A stretch of DNA of 64,000 bases from Bacteriovoracaceae bacterium UBA6261 (GTDB taxonomy: Bacteria; Bdellovibrionota; Bacteriovoracia; Bacteriovoracales; Bacteriovoracaceae), in NCBI GenBank assembly GCA_002440825.1, contig DJVH01000001.1, forward strand, positions 1 to 64,000, read 5' to 3'. Every line of letters starts with the position of its first letter. The stretch's first letter is position 1. A program made the translations under genes and the position numbers. The notes under the pieces are model-generated. The model was given only the letters and a program-made list of their open reading frames with translations, was not told where the DNA came from and did not search any database. This document shows positions 8,632-17,041 of this stretch, piece by piece.

Positions 8632-9606
8632 ATGAAACGCGGACCTGTATCAGAATTTATGCTCACTCACTATAAACACTTCAACTCGGCTTCGCTGGTT
8701 GATGCTGCTAAAGGATGGGAAACTCACCTTGCTAAAGGTGGAAAAATGTTTTTAACAATGGCAGGAGCTATGTCTACTGCTGAACTTGGTAAATCACTTG
8801 CGGAAATGATCCGTCAGGGAAAAATCCATGCTATTTGTTGTACTGGAGCTAACCTTGAAGAAGATATTTATAATCTGGTAGCACACAACCACTACCACCG
8901 CATTCCAGACTGGAGAGCGTTGACGGCCGACGAAGAAGAAAAACTTCTTGAAAAAGGTCTTAATCGCGTTACAGATACATGTATCCCTGAAGACGAAGCG
9001 ATGAGAAAAATCGAAGGACTCTTAAATCTTGAATGGCAAAAAGCAGACAAGGCAGGAGAGAGTCATCCTCCTCACTATTATTTCTGGCAACTTTTAAAAA
9101 ATCCTGAATTCAAAAAAGAATATCAAATCGACCCGAAAGACTCGTGGATGATTGCAGCGATGGAAAAAAACCTTCCCATCTACACTCCAGGTTGGGAAGA
9201 TTCGACAAATGGAAATATGTACACGGCCGCAGTTATTGAAGGCCGCGTGAAAAATGTCCATACCGTAAATTCTGGAATCCAGACTATGATGAGACTGGCC
9301 CAGTGGTACACTGAAACTTCTGCAAACACATCGATTGGCTTCTTCCAGATCGGTGGTGGTATTGCCGGCGACTTCCCTATCTGTGTTGTTCCAATGCTTG
9401 AGCAGGACCTTGACCGCAGAACTCCACTATGGGGCTACTTCTGTCAGATTTCTGATTCAACGACATCTTATGGTTCATACTCAGGAGCTGTTCCAAACGA
9501 AAAAATTACCTGGGGAAAACTGGACAGAAATACTCCAAAATATATCATTGAATCGGATGCCACTATCGTTGCTCCACTCGTTTTTGCTTACTTACTGAAC
9601 TGGTAA
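8632..9606 (+). CDS. Deoxyhypusine synthase-like protein (polyamine-modifying aminobutyl transferase)
   Basis: A 324-residue member of the deoxyhypusine/homospermidine synthase family, NAD-dependent enzymes that move the aminobutyl group of spermidine or putrescine. Visible features are the NAD-binding region CCTGANLEEDIYN and the C-terminal catalytic-lysine motif TWGKL (about Lys296), equivalent to the SWGKI lysine of eukaryotic DHS. Bacteria lack eIF5A, so the acceptor is probably a polyamine (homospermidine-type product) or unknown. It sits directly after speA with a GAGG ribosome site, supporting a polyamine role. Family firm, reaction inferred. Confidence 0.9.
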   Translation: MKRGPVSEFMLTHYKHFNSASLVDAAKGWETHLAKGGKMFLTMAGAMSTAELGKSLAEMIRQGKIHAICCTGANLEEDIYNLVAHNHYHRIPDWRALTADEEEKLLEKGLNRVTDTCIPEDEAMRKIEGLLNLEWQKADKAGESHPPHYYFWQLLKNPEFKKEYQIDPKDSWMIAAMEKNLPIYTPGWEDSTNGNMYTAAVIEGRVKNVHTVNSGIQTMMRLAQWYTETSANTSIGFFQIGGGIAGDFPICVVPMLEQDLDRRTPLWGYFCQISDSTTSYGSYSGAVPNEKITWGKLDRNTPKYIIESDATIVAPLVFAYLLNW

Positions 9607-9624
9607 CAAACTGTTGCCAAAATA

Positions 9625-9663
9625 TCCGGCAGGGAATTCTCTTCTCTGCCGGAACTATCTTTT
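9625..9663 (+). terminator. Terminator after the speA-DHS pair
   Basis: An 8-bp perfect stem TCCGGCAG / CTGCCGGA, extendable inward by about four pairs, followed by a weak T-rich stretch (CTATCTTTT). It closes the polyamine operon. Confidence 0.7.
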
Positions 9664-9706
9664 GACTCATCTTTCCCGCCTTCTTTTCCGATAACTCATC
9701 TAAGCA

Positions 9707-9721
9707 CCGGGTTTAAATCCC
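9707..9721. promoter_or_regulatory. Near-palindromic site ahead of the lipoprotein gene
   Basis: CGGGTTTAAATCCCG is an almost perfect inverted repeat 20 bases before the ATG of the next gene, between the terminator and a GATGGGG ribosome site. Could be an operator or a small mRNA 5' hairpin; no regulator can be named. Confidence 0.3.
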
Positions 9722-9740
9722 GCTTTGGATGGGGCCATAA

Positions 9741-10685
9741 ATGAAAAAGAAAACTCTTACCACTTCAGTAATCGCTTCACTTGCAACGACAGCACTTCTT
9801 GCGACTTCATGTGCAGGTCCGGAAAGTTATCAGCAAAAAATGGCCAGATACACTCCGAAAGTGGAAGGCAAAAATATTGTTCCTGAAATCAAAGCTTATG
9901 ATTTTAAATTCGCGCAAACCTCGACTAAAAAATCCGCCCGTGGCCCGGCTTCCGTTGAACCAGCAGTGACTGCTGAAAAAAAAGAAGAATTGGAAAACAA
10001 TCCTACGAATAAAAAACTCTATTTCCTTACTCTATATACTCAGTATGAATCACTGAAAAAATATTCAACTGAATTTGCCGGCCCGAGCGTTTCTATCTGT
10101 CCTAACTTCCACACAAGTCTTCTTCGTCACCGTGAAAAAATGCCGGTGGCTGATTCGACGAATGTGAGCGGGAAGAAATTCTCTTACGACTCAGCTAAAT
10201 TTTCAGATGAATCGTACGTGGCCAGCAATCCGGAACTTCTTCTTCCTCTTTCGAAAGAAGAAACAACTCCGAGAGTTATAGATATCATCCGTGGAAGTAA
10301 AACCACAGTGTCCGACTTTGCTGTCAATGAAATGGTTCACAAGGCGCTCGATATTCATCTTTCCAAAACCTATAATGAAATCAGAGAACTTTGCGAATAC
10401 GGAGTGAGTGATAATTATTATATTTATGAAAATCTGATCACTCATATTAAGAACAATAAATTCGATCCTGATTCTTCAAACATGAATACGCTTTTGAAAA
10501 CCACTGTGTTTTCAAATCTTGCTTTAGTGACTTCACTGGAAAAACAAACCAAAGGTCGAACTCAAGGCAGGGCCATTGCTTCAGTTGATGGTGATAAACA
10601 GCGCGGCCCATACGTCGGAGAAATCATGACGAGACTTAACGTGACTTGGGCCGGTCAATATTTCGATTTTATTAGCGAAAAGTAA
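9741..10685 (+). CDS. Lipoprotein of unknown function
   Basis: A 314-residue protein with a type II signal peptide: MKKKTLTTSVIASLATTALLATSC, with the lipobox LATSC giving an acylated Cys. The mature part is Lys/Glu/Thr-rich, with a helical central section and little hydrophobicity. No domain recognised. Its 3' end overlaps the convergent bamB-like gene by 14 bases, so the two transcripts are antisense to each other at their ends. Confidence 0.7.
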   Translation: MKKKTLTTSVIASLATTALLATSCAGPESYQQKMARYTPKVEGKNIVPEIKAYDFKFAQTSTKKSARGPASVEPAVTAEKKEELENNPTNKKLYFLTLYTQYESLKKYSTEFAGPSVSICPNFHTSLLRHREKMPVADSTNVSGKKFSYDSAKFSDESYVASNPELLLPLSKEETTPRVIDIIRGSKTTVSDFAVNEMVHKALDIHLSKTYNEIRELCEYGVSDNYYIYENLITHIKNNKFDPDSSNMNTLLKTTVFSNLALVTSLEKQTKGRTQGRAIASVDGDKQRGPYVGEIMTRLNVTWAGQYFDFISEK

Positions 10686-11820
10686 AAAGTCTATTGCGCG
10701 AAGAAAGCACTGAAAGATAGCTTTCTTTGCGCCCCTCAGTTCCACTTACCGCACTATCCATATCTCCGAAAACTGCAGAGTAAGCATGCCCTAATTCATA
10801 CTTATCCATCACCTGAAGAGTTTTTGGATCGACGTGAAACAGTTCCCCAGACGTTGTTGCAACCGCAATTCCCTGCTTGTAAGGAACCATGGAAGAAATC
10901 ACTCCACGGGTTAGTTTAACTTTGTTGAGAATATTTAAATTTTTGTCAGAAAGAACAAGTTCGCCGTTAGGTGTTCCAAAAAGCATTTGCTCATCTTTAT
11001 AAGTAGCATCGATAAAAGGAGCGCGGGAAGCTGTGAACTCTCCTCTTCTGATAACCTTGCCTGTATTTGGATCAAGCATAGAAATAGGTCCGCCTACGGG
11101 CCCGATATAAACTTTATCATTTAAGATGAAAGGAGCATTGTCGACATCGACAAATTTCACAGCTGTCGAAAGTTTTGCTTCATAGAGAAGAACACCTTCA
11201 TCAAGAGAAAGTGCTACGAGCGTTCCATCAGCAAGACCAACTAAAACGCGGTCTTTATACACTACGGGAGTCGATGCCCTTTGCAATGTTGTCAGGTATG
11301 AAACAGAACGCTTATAACCCCAAAGGATTTTTCCGGTTTCAACGTCCAGGCAAAAAACCTGATGATTGCGAAGCTGGAACAAAATGCGTCCCTGGTGAAC
11401 AACTCCTTTTGTTTCAACGGAAGCGCCCAGATCAACACTGTATTTTATTTTTCCGGTTGTGTAGTGGCGGGATATCACTCTCCCCTGAACAGTTCCATAA
11501 ATAATCTGGTCTTTGAAAGGAACAGGAGCTGCGTGGTAAGTACTGTTGTCCTGCTCGCTCCAGACAAGTCTGCCATTTTCAAGTTCAAACGCCTGCATTG
11601 AGCCAGCATTATTTCCAGCGTACACTATGCCTTCAAAAATCAATGGTGATTGCAGAGCAATCGGCAGATTTCCCGATTCATAAGAAGGGTCCATGACTTT
11701 GATCCATGCCGGATTAAAAGCACGTGTTTTTTTAGCTTCTCCCTGAGGAAGATAAGATCTGAGCCCTGAGCAAGAAGCCAATGAGACAGAGAGAACCAAA
11801 AGGCCGAGAAGTTTTTTCAT
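10672..11820 (-). CDS. bamB: PQQ-like beta-propeller lipoprotein (BamB-like)
   Basis: A 382-residue lipoprotein with lipobox LASC (Cys17) and repeated beta-propeller blades. Recurring units resemble G.IYAGNNAGSMQAFELENGRLVW, GTVQGRVISRHYTTGKI and GLADGTLVALSLDEG, i.e. the alternating Trp/Gly blade signature of BamB and PQQ dehydrogenases. BamB is an outer-membrane accessory lipoprotein of the Bam machine. The upstream neighbour is a YfgM-like TPR protein, the same order as yfgM-bamB in E. coli, which strengthens the call. A pure beta-propeller lipoprotein with another role remains possible. Confidence 0.75.
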   Translation of the reverse strand: MKKLLGLLVLSVSLASCSGLRSYLPQGEAKKTRAFNPAWIKVMDPSYESGNLPIALQSPLIFEGIVYAGNNAGSMQAFELENGRLVWSEQDNSTYHAAPVPFKDQIIYGTVQGRVISRHYTTGKIKYSVDLGASVETKGVVHQGRILFQLRNHQVFCLDVETGKILWGYKRSVSYLTTLQRASTPVVYKDRVLVGLADGTLVALSLDEGVLLYEAKLSTAVKFVDVDNAPFILNDKVYIGPVGGPISMLDPNTGKVIRRGEFTASRAPFIDATYKDEQMLFGTPNGELVLSDKNLNILNKVKLTRGVISSMVPYKQGIAVATTSGELFHVDPKTLQVMDKYELGHAYSAVFGDMDSAVSGTEGRKESYLSVLSSRNRLFTFR

Positions 11821-11843
11821 AATTGTTCCAGCAAAAAAATGAA

Positions 11844-12512
11844 CTACATTTTAGAAAGATAAAGTTTTGCAAGTCTCACGAATTCAGTTTCATCTTTTGC
11901 TTTTTCAACAACGTATGTGAAGCTGGCCTTTGCCTTTTCCTTGTTGCCCATTTTTAAATACAGACGACCAAGGTCCAGATAGTTTTTCCCTTCAAATATT
12001 TTCACTGATTGAGAATTCATTTTTTCAATTGTATCGATGGCCGCTTGATTTTGTCCCAGGTCCTCATAAACAACGGCAAGACGGCTCAGGATAAAATATT
12101 CCGCATAATCGTTCTTTGCCACTTTTTGACCGATTGTCAGAACTTCCAGAGCTTCATTAAGGTGAGACGAGTCCATAAGAATATCGCTTGCCTTGATGAC
12201 TACTGGAACAAGCCCGACATAGTTGCCTACTTCTTTATTGAGAGAGCGAAGACTTTCCACGAAAGCTTTTGGATCACTTTTCTCATTGAAGTTTTTTAAC
12301 GTCGTTGTCTCAAAAGCATAAATTTTTGTATTTAATTCCGCTTTTGATCTGTCCGCAAAAGTCGAATAAACACCAAATCCAACAACGGCCACAACGATGG
12401 CGATCACAATCGCCAAAAGTGCATTTTTATTTTTCGAGACTAGAGTCCCGACGTCCCCTTCATCAAGGATCTGGTTAATATTGCGATTTGGAGTAGTCGT
12501 AGTGTCTGCCAT
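11844..12512 (-). CDS. YfgM-like TPR protein with one N-terminal membrane anchor
   Basis: A 222-residue protein with a Thr/Asn-rich cytosolic start, one transmembrane helix (about residues 31-50) and a periplasmic TPR-like region containing LAVVYEDLGQNQAAI and LGRLYLKMGNKEKAK. This matches the ancillary SecYEG translocon subunit YfgM/PpiD-partner family. I prefer the ATG at 12512 (MADTTTTPN) over an in-frame TTG at 12518. It lies 23 bases upstream of the bamB-like gene in an apparent operon, and the ribosome-assembly GTPase gene der of the E. coli yfgM-bamB-der order sits two kilobases further along on the same strand. Confidence 0.75.
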   Translation of the reverse strand: MADTTTTPNRNINQILDEGDVGTLVSKNKNALLAIVIAIVVAVVGFGVYSTFADRSKAELNTKIYAFETTTLKNFNEKSDPKAFVESLRSLNKEVGNYVGLVPVVIKASDILMDSSHLNEALEVLTIGQKVAKNDYAEYFILSRLAVVYEDLGQNQAAIDTIEKMNSQSVKIFEGKNYLDLGRLYLKMGNKEKAKASFTYVVEKAKDETEFVRLAKLYLSKM

Positions 12513-12663
12513 GTTCAAACTCTGGGTAAAAGGGTTAAAAAAATTTAGTCAAAAAAGATTCTAAAAAGCCTTTGTTAAGTTGTCAAAAATAGAGAGGTTT
12601 ATTACAATAAAAAAAGATGTTCTGTAGATTCATTAACTAGATGCATCCCAAGGAAGGAAATGT

Positions 12664-13164
12664 ATGTTTAGTTGGAAAACTCTCTTTGTTCTCATTTTTC
12701 TGTCATTTTCGACATTCTCCCTCTCTCAAGGGGCGTCTGCTTACGACAAAGTCAACAGACTTGGGCTTGGGATGAGCAATCAGCTCAAAAATGACTTTCC
12801 GGCGTTATCCTTCAAAATGCAAAAAAACCGCTCATTCGCCTTCGGGGGATTGTTTGGAATATCTTCCAACCCTGATTCCGGCGGTTATGGTCTGGGCCTT
12901 AAAGTTTACCGCAATCTCTTTGATGAGCCTCAATTGAATTTTTATGTGGCAGGCATGGGGGCAGTGTTGTCAAACAAAGAAAACCGCACAAACTACAGCG
13001 GATTCCAGTTCGATCTTTCCCTAGGAAGTGAATTTCATTTCTCAGGACTGCAATCGCTTGGTTTCAGCTTTGAATTCGGTGCTTCGGCATTTAAGAAAAA
13101 AGATTTTGTTTTTGAAACACTAGGAAACAGCTTTGTTGTTTCTGCGATTCATTTTTACCTATGA
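12664..13164 (+). CDS. Small secreted beta-strand-rich protein
   Basis: A 166-residue protein with a signal peptide ending at GASA (about residue 26). Alternating hydrophobic strands with Gly/aromatic residues, such as GGLFGISSNPDSGGYGLGLKV and LNFYVAGMGAV, resemble a small outer-membrane barrel. The final residues IHFYL end in an aromatic/hydrophobic pattern like a barrel C-terminal strand. Overlaps the next gene by ATGA. Confidence 0.65.
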   Translation: MFSWKTLFVLIFLSFSTFSLSQGASAYDKVNRLGLGMSNQLKNDFPALSFKMQKNRSFAFGGLFGISSNPDSGGYGLGLKVYRNLFDEPQLNFYVAGMGAVLSNKENRTNYSGFQFDLSLGSEFHFSGLQSLGFSFEFGASAFKKKDFVFETLGNSFVVSAIHFYL

Positions 13165-13982
13165 AAAAAATTTTTGCCGCTCTTTTCCTATTCAATCTTC
13201 TTGCTGCTCCGGCCTTATTGCCGGATAAAGCTCACGCGCAAGACGCGGCCAACGATATTTTTGCTGCTGATGATGACGATTTAAACGTTGGTGGTGATAT
13301 ATTTTCTGATTTCAGTGAAGATATTGAAAATGCCAAAGTTGTGGAAGACGAGCGCTTTTATCGCTACGGCCGTTTTTTCTCGTTTAACGCCTCCATTGGT
13401 CTGACAACTTTCGATGGAAACCGCGGAATTGCCTATGAAAATCAGCCTCCGACTTTCGGAGTCAGTTTTACATTCTTCAAAGATTTTCAAACGGCCCTGG
13501 GGCTTGGTTTGGAATATTCAAAACATTCCATGTTTTTAAAAGATCCCGTTCTGGGATTTCCTAATGCTAAAAATCCAGATGGAACGGATGCAGCTCCAGG
13601 ACTCGTCGATGTCAACATGTTGAGGGTCTTTTTATCCTATCGCTATTATATTGAGACAGCTAATCTCGGAACCGCAATCACCTATTCCAATCCTTACTTC
13701 ATCGGGAGAATGGAATACTGGTATGAAACCAATAAATACGTCGATCAGACACAACTTCCAAAGGACACTGGAGGCGGTTTAGGTTTTGGGCTGGGCTTTG
13801 GTCTTGAATTCCCGGTTGAAATCAAAGAATCCTATATTGGCCTAGAATTCCTCGTTCACACCGTTAACTTTCCCGACAAGAACACGCAGAAGTATGCTCC
13901 TAAGACAGCAGGAGGATATGGATTTGAAAATCTTGGGGGGAATGCTTATTCCACGATGGTTTCTTATATCTTTAACTGGTAA
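13161..13982 (+). CDS. Putative outer-membrane beta-barrel protein
   Basis: A 273-residue protein with a signal peptide (cleavage after AHAQ near residue 27), an acidic linker (DDDDLNVGGDIF region), then amphipathic strands rich in Phe/Tyr/Gly, for example FSFNASIGLTTFDG and GLGFGLGFGLEFP. It ends MVSYIFNW, with a terminal aromatic residue typical of Bam-dependent porins. It is translationally coupled to the smaller barrel-like gene upstream, so the pair may work together. Function unknown. Confidence 0.7.
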   Translation: MKKIFAALFLFNLLAAPALLPDKAHAQDAANDIFAADDDDLNVGGDIFSDFSEDIENAKVVEDERFYRYGRFFSFNASIGLTTFDGNRGIAYENQPPTFGVSFTFFKDFQTALGLGLEYSKHSMFLKDPVLGFPNAKNPDGTDAAPGLVDVNMLRVFLSYRYYIETANLGTAITYSNPYFIGRMEYWYETNKYVDQTQLPKDTGGGLGFGLGFGLEFPVEIKESYIGLEFLVHTVNFPDKNTQKYAPKTAGGYGFENLGGNAYSTMVSYIFNW

Positions 13983-14060
13983 TTTTTTGATGATCTGATG
14001 AAAAACGTTGGTCGTTGGATGATGGAAGAATGCCGCTTGAAGTTTTCCAACAAACAACAA

Positions 14061-14090
14061 ACGGCCAACATCCCAACGGCCAACATCTCA
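14061..14090. repeat. Two tandem 15-bp units beyond the der stop codon
   Basis: ACGGCCAACATCCCA is followed directly by ACGGCCAACATCTCA, five bases outside the der stop. One substitution separates the copies. Possibly part of the convergent intergenic region; no clear terminator is formed. Confidence 0.7.
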
Positions 14091-14095
14091 CATCG

Positions 14096-16024
14096 TTAAA
14101 TTTCTTTCATTCTCTTAGCAAGTCTTCGGCTCAAATCTTCACCTGTTCTGAAAATCAAGTGAATCGGCGTATTATCAAACGCAAATTCTCTTCTCAAACC
14201 GTTCTTCAGATAGTTCTGATAGTTATCAGGTATACCTTTTGAAAGATTGGTAAAAAACAAGAACGTAGGTGGGTTCGATTTTAACATCGAAGCGTATTTC
14301 ACTTTAAAGCGTTTACCGCCTGAATTTTTAATAGCGACAGGGTGATTTTCCACAAGCTGATAAACATAACGGTTAAGCACACCGGTCCCAATACTTTTGT
14401 TTCTGATGAGAATGGTTTTCTTGATGGCCTCTTTCAGCTGACCAATGTGACGGCCGTATTTTGCTGAAATAGGAATCAGATCACAGTAATAAAGCCATGG
14501 AACAGATTCTCGTAGGTCTTTGATCCATTCTTTTTTTGCTTTTTCATCAACAAGCTTGTCTTTTAAAAGATCTATTTTGTTCAAGCACACGACAACAGAT
14601 TTGCCTTTTTCCAAAGCGATATCAAGAAGGCGTCGGTCCTGGTGGGAAATTCCTACAGAGGCGTCAATCATGAAAATAATAATATCACTTTCAGTAATAC
14701 AACGAAGTGAGCGGTAAACTGACTGCTGCTCAATAAAACCTTCCACTGATTTTTGACGACGGATTCCCGCTGTATCGACAAGGTGGATAGATCTCCACTG
14801 CGAACCGGTTTCCTTTTTAGCTGCGTCTACTTCCTGATGGAATTCTTCTGAAATGACTTCAATTTCCTCATTCGGCAGCTCTTCAGATTCTTCATCTTCA
14901 CCAAGATCTTCTAAATCATCACTGAAAATATTTTCATACGTTTCTTCGTCATATTTTTCCAGTTCTTCATCTGAAAGAACTTCTTCCAGGTCAAAATTTT
15001 CTTCTGCATAGATCTCATCTTCTTCATCAGAAATCAGAGGTGTTTCTGGTGAGAGATAATTTTCTTCATCATAAATTGGAACTCCGGCCGTCTGCTCTTC
15101 TTCCAAATTATAAGAAGTCGCAAGTGACTGATAAACATCCGGATTATTTGCGCGGAATTCTTCATACTGCTGAAATAAAAGAGTATCATTTTTAGCAAAG
15201 GACACTTCTTCATCCAGTTCAGAAGCCTGTTTTCCAAAGAAAAGATCAAAAAATCCTTCAATCGGATCAACTGTAGTTCCCGGAATGTCGGAAACAAGGG
15301 CCCTTTGTGAACCTAAAAGAAGGTTGAGCAGTGTCGATTTACCTGCATTGGGTGCTCCAATCAAGGCCAGTCTTGCAACCACTTTTTCTCTCGGAGTTAC
15401 ACCTTTTTGCAACTGAGACATTTCAGAATTTTGCTTTCTTTCGAATTTTAAAATTTCTTTATGAAGTCTGATTTTCAAATCGAGAAGTCCGAGTCCGTGC
15501 TCAGCTGAGAGCTTGAAGAGCTCCTCTTCCCCTATTCCCAGAGAGTAGAATTCCAGTTCTTCGCCTTCTTGTTTCTCAGTATCGTACTTGTTGACGAGAA
15601 CCCAGAAAGGCTTTTTTTCTTTTCTGATGTAATCTGCAATCATCGAATCGTATGGAAGAACGCCTTCGCGCGAATCAACGACAAAAAGAATCAAATCACT
15701 TTCAGAGATGGCCGTTTTCGCCTGCTCCGTCATGATATTAAAAAATTTATTCATGATCTGATCGCGTTTTTTCGGAACATTCTCTTCAATCTTCTGAGGA
15801 TAAAATCCGCCTGTATCAACAATGATTGCGTCAGCTGATTCTTCATGGGCAAGTTCAGCAAACGTCGCAATTCCATAGTGGCGGTCTCTGGTGACACCCG
15901 GTTTATCATAAGTAATCGCCTTGTGAGCTTTTTTCATCAGGCGGTTAAAAATTGTACTTTTTCCAACGTTAGGTCTTCCAATGAGGGAGATGACCATTGA
16001 ACGTTTATAATTATTCTGATCCAT
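14096..16024 (-). CDS. der: Ribosome-assembly GTPase Der (EngA) with a large acidic insertion
   Basis: Tandem-GTPase ribosome biogenesis factor acting on the 50S subunit. Domain 1: GRPNVGKS (16-23), DTGG (70-73), NKYD (145-148). Domain 2: GAPNAGKS (223-230), DIPGTT switch, DTAG (417-420), NKID (482-485). A KH-like C-terminal domain follows. At 642 residues it is roughly 150-200 longer than usual. The extra sequence is a Glu/Asp-rich stretch of about 147 residues (262-408) between switch I and the DTAG motif of domain 2. All G motifs are intact, so the enzyme should be functional. Last gene of the rnc-era-der operon, 18 bases after era. Confidence 0.96.
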   Translation of the reverse strand: MDQNNYKRSMVISLIGRPNVGKSTIFNRLMKKAHKAITYDKPGVTRDRHYGIATFAELAHEESADAIIVDTGGFYPQKIEENVPKKRDQIMNKFFNIMTEQAKTAISESDLILFVVDSREGVLPYDSMIADYIRKEKKPFWVLVNKYDTEKQEGEELEFYSLGIGEEELFKLSAEHGLGLLDLKIRLHKEILKFERKQNSEMSQLQKGVTPREKVVARLALIGAPNAGKSTLLNLLLGSQRALVSDIPGTTVDPIEGFFDLFFGKQASELDEEVSFAKNDTLLFQQYEEFRANNPDVYQSLATSYNLEEEQTAGVPIYDEENYLSPETPLISDEEDEIYAEENFDLEEVLSDEELEKYDEETYENIFSDDLEDLGEDEESEELPNEEIEVISEEFHQEVDAAKKETGSQWRSIHLVDTAGIRRQKSVEGFIEQQSVYRSLRCITESDIIIFMIDASVGISHQDRRLLDIALEKGKSVVVCLNKIDLLKDKLVDEKAKKEWIKDLRESVPWLYYCDLIPISAKYGRHIGQLKEAIKKTILIRNKSIGTGVLNRYVYQLVENHPVAIKNSGGKRFKVKYASMLKSNPPTFLFFTNLSKGIPDNYQNYLKNGLRREFAFDNTPIHLIFRTGEDLSRRLAKRMKEI

Positions 16025-16042
16025 AGTTAGTGTTTTCCTTTT

Positions 16043-17014
16043 TTATTTTTTGCGCCAGACGCGTGCTGAATCCTTAGCTCGCGGAAGTCCGATTTCCTCA
16101 AGAACGAAGTTATTTTTAAACCACTTCGGAGAGACTTTTACGTGCAGGTTCAAGTGAACCGGACCGCCTGTCATAACTTCAATTTTCTTTCTTGAACGGA
16201 TACCGATTTCTTTAATCATCGATCCACTTGAACCGATAACGATCGCTCTTTGCGAAGGACGGTTCACCAGGATTGAAGCAGAAATGTGCGACTCAAAAGA
16301 TTCCGGATCTGTTTTGGATTTTACTTCTTTATATTCGTCAATCACGACGGCCACTTCGTAAGGAACTTCATCTTTTAAAAGTTCGAAGGCCTGCTCACGA
16401 ATATATTCAGTAACAAAGAATCGTTGATTTTTGTTTGAGATATCTCCATTTGGATACAAGTGCGGTCCCGGCTCAGCGCGGTCGCAGATTGCCCCAGTGA
16501 GTTCGTGAATGTTTGTTCCTTCTTTGTTTGAAATCAAAAACCATTTTTCAATTGAAGGAAGAATTTCTTTCGCTTTTTCTGTCACTTCTGCAAGCGGAAG
16601 CTTCTCAGCGTTTTCCACTTTATCGGCCTTGGTATATACAACCCAGGTAGGGCCTAGTTCCAGATCAATATTTTCTTTGAATTCTACGAATTGAGTAAGA
16701 ACATCACGGCTGATGTCGATCAAAAGAAGGTTCAAATCTGCGCCTTCTGTTCCTTCTCTTGCCTGCTCATTTAAACGCTTGTTGAATTCCTGGCTCGACT
16801 TATGAAGGCCCGGAGTGTCGACGAGAACAATCTCAGTGCGGTCAACTGTAAGGACACAGTGAAATTTGTTTCTTGTTGTTTGCGGCTTGTTCGTGACAAC
16901 TGATAGATCAGTTCCCAATAGAACATTTACCAGTGAACTTTTTCCCACATTTGGTGCACCCAATACGGCTACCATAATTGATTTGTTGTGGGGGTGTTGG
17001 TCTTCTAGTAACAT
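16043..17014 (-). CDS. era: GTPase Era
   Basis: A 323-residue GTPase that binds 16S rRNA and assists 30S maturation. Motifs: GAPNVGKSS (19-27), KPQTTRN switch region, DTPG, TKAD (NKxD variant), and a C-terminal KH domain with the GSSGSMIKEIGIRSRKKIE RNA-binding stretch. Starts from an ATG with GGAG nearby. It is flanked by rnc upstream and der downstream, all on the same strand with short gaps, a typical ribosome/RNA-processing operon. Confidence 0.97.
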   Translation of the reverse strand: MLLEDQHPHNKSIMVAVLGAPNVGKSSLVNVLLGTDLSVVTNKPQTTRNKFHCVLTVDRTEIVLVDTPGLHKSSQEFNKRLNEQAREGTEGADLNLLLIDISRDVLTQFVEFKENIDLELGPTWVVYTKADKVENAEKLPLAEVTEKAKEILPSIEKWFLISNKEGTNIHELTGAICDRAEPGPHLYPNGDISNKNQRFFVTEYIREQAFELLKDEVPYEVAVVIDEYKEVKSKTDPESFESHISASILVNRPSQRAIVIGSSGSMIKEIGIRSRKKIEVMTGGPVHLNLHVKVSPKWFKNNFVLEEIGLPRAKDSARVWRKK

Positions 17015-17041
17015 TCTCGTCTCCTTGCTTTATAAAACCTG

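Noticed and set aside
14061..14090. Possible transposon or att trace at the end of der
   Set aside because: Only two 15-bp tandem units with no inverted ends or mobile gene; ordinary replication slippage explains it.
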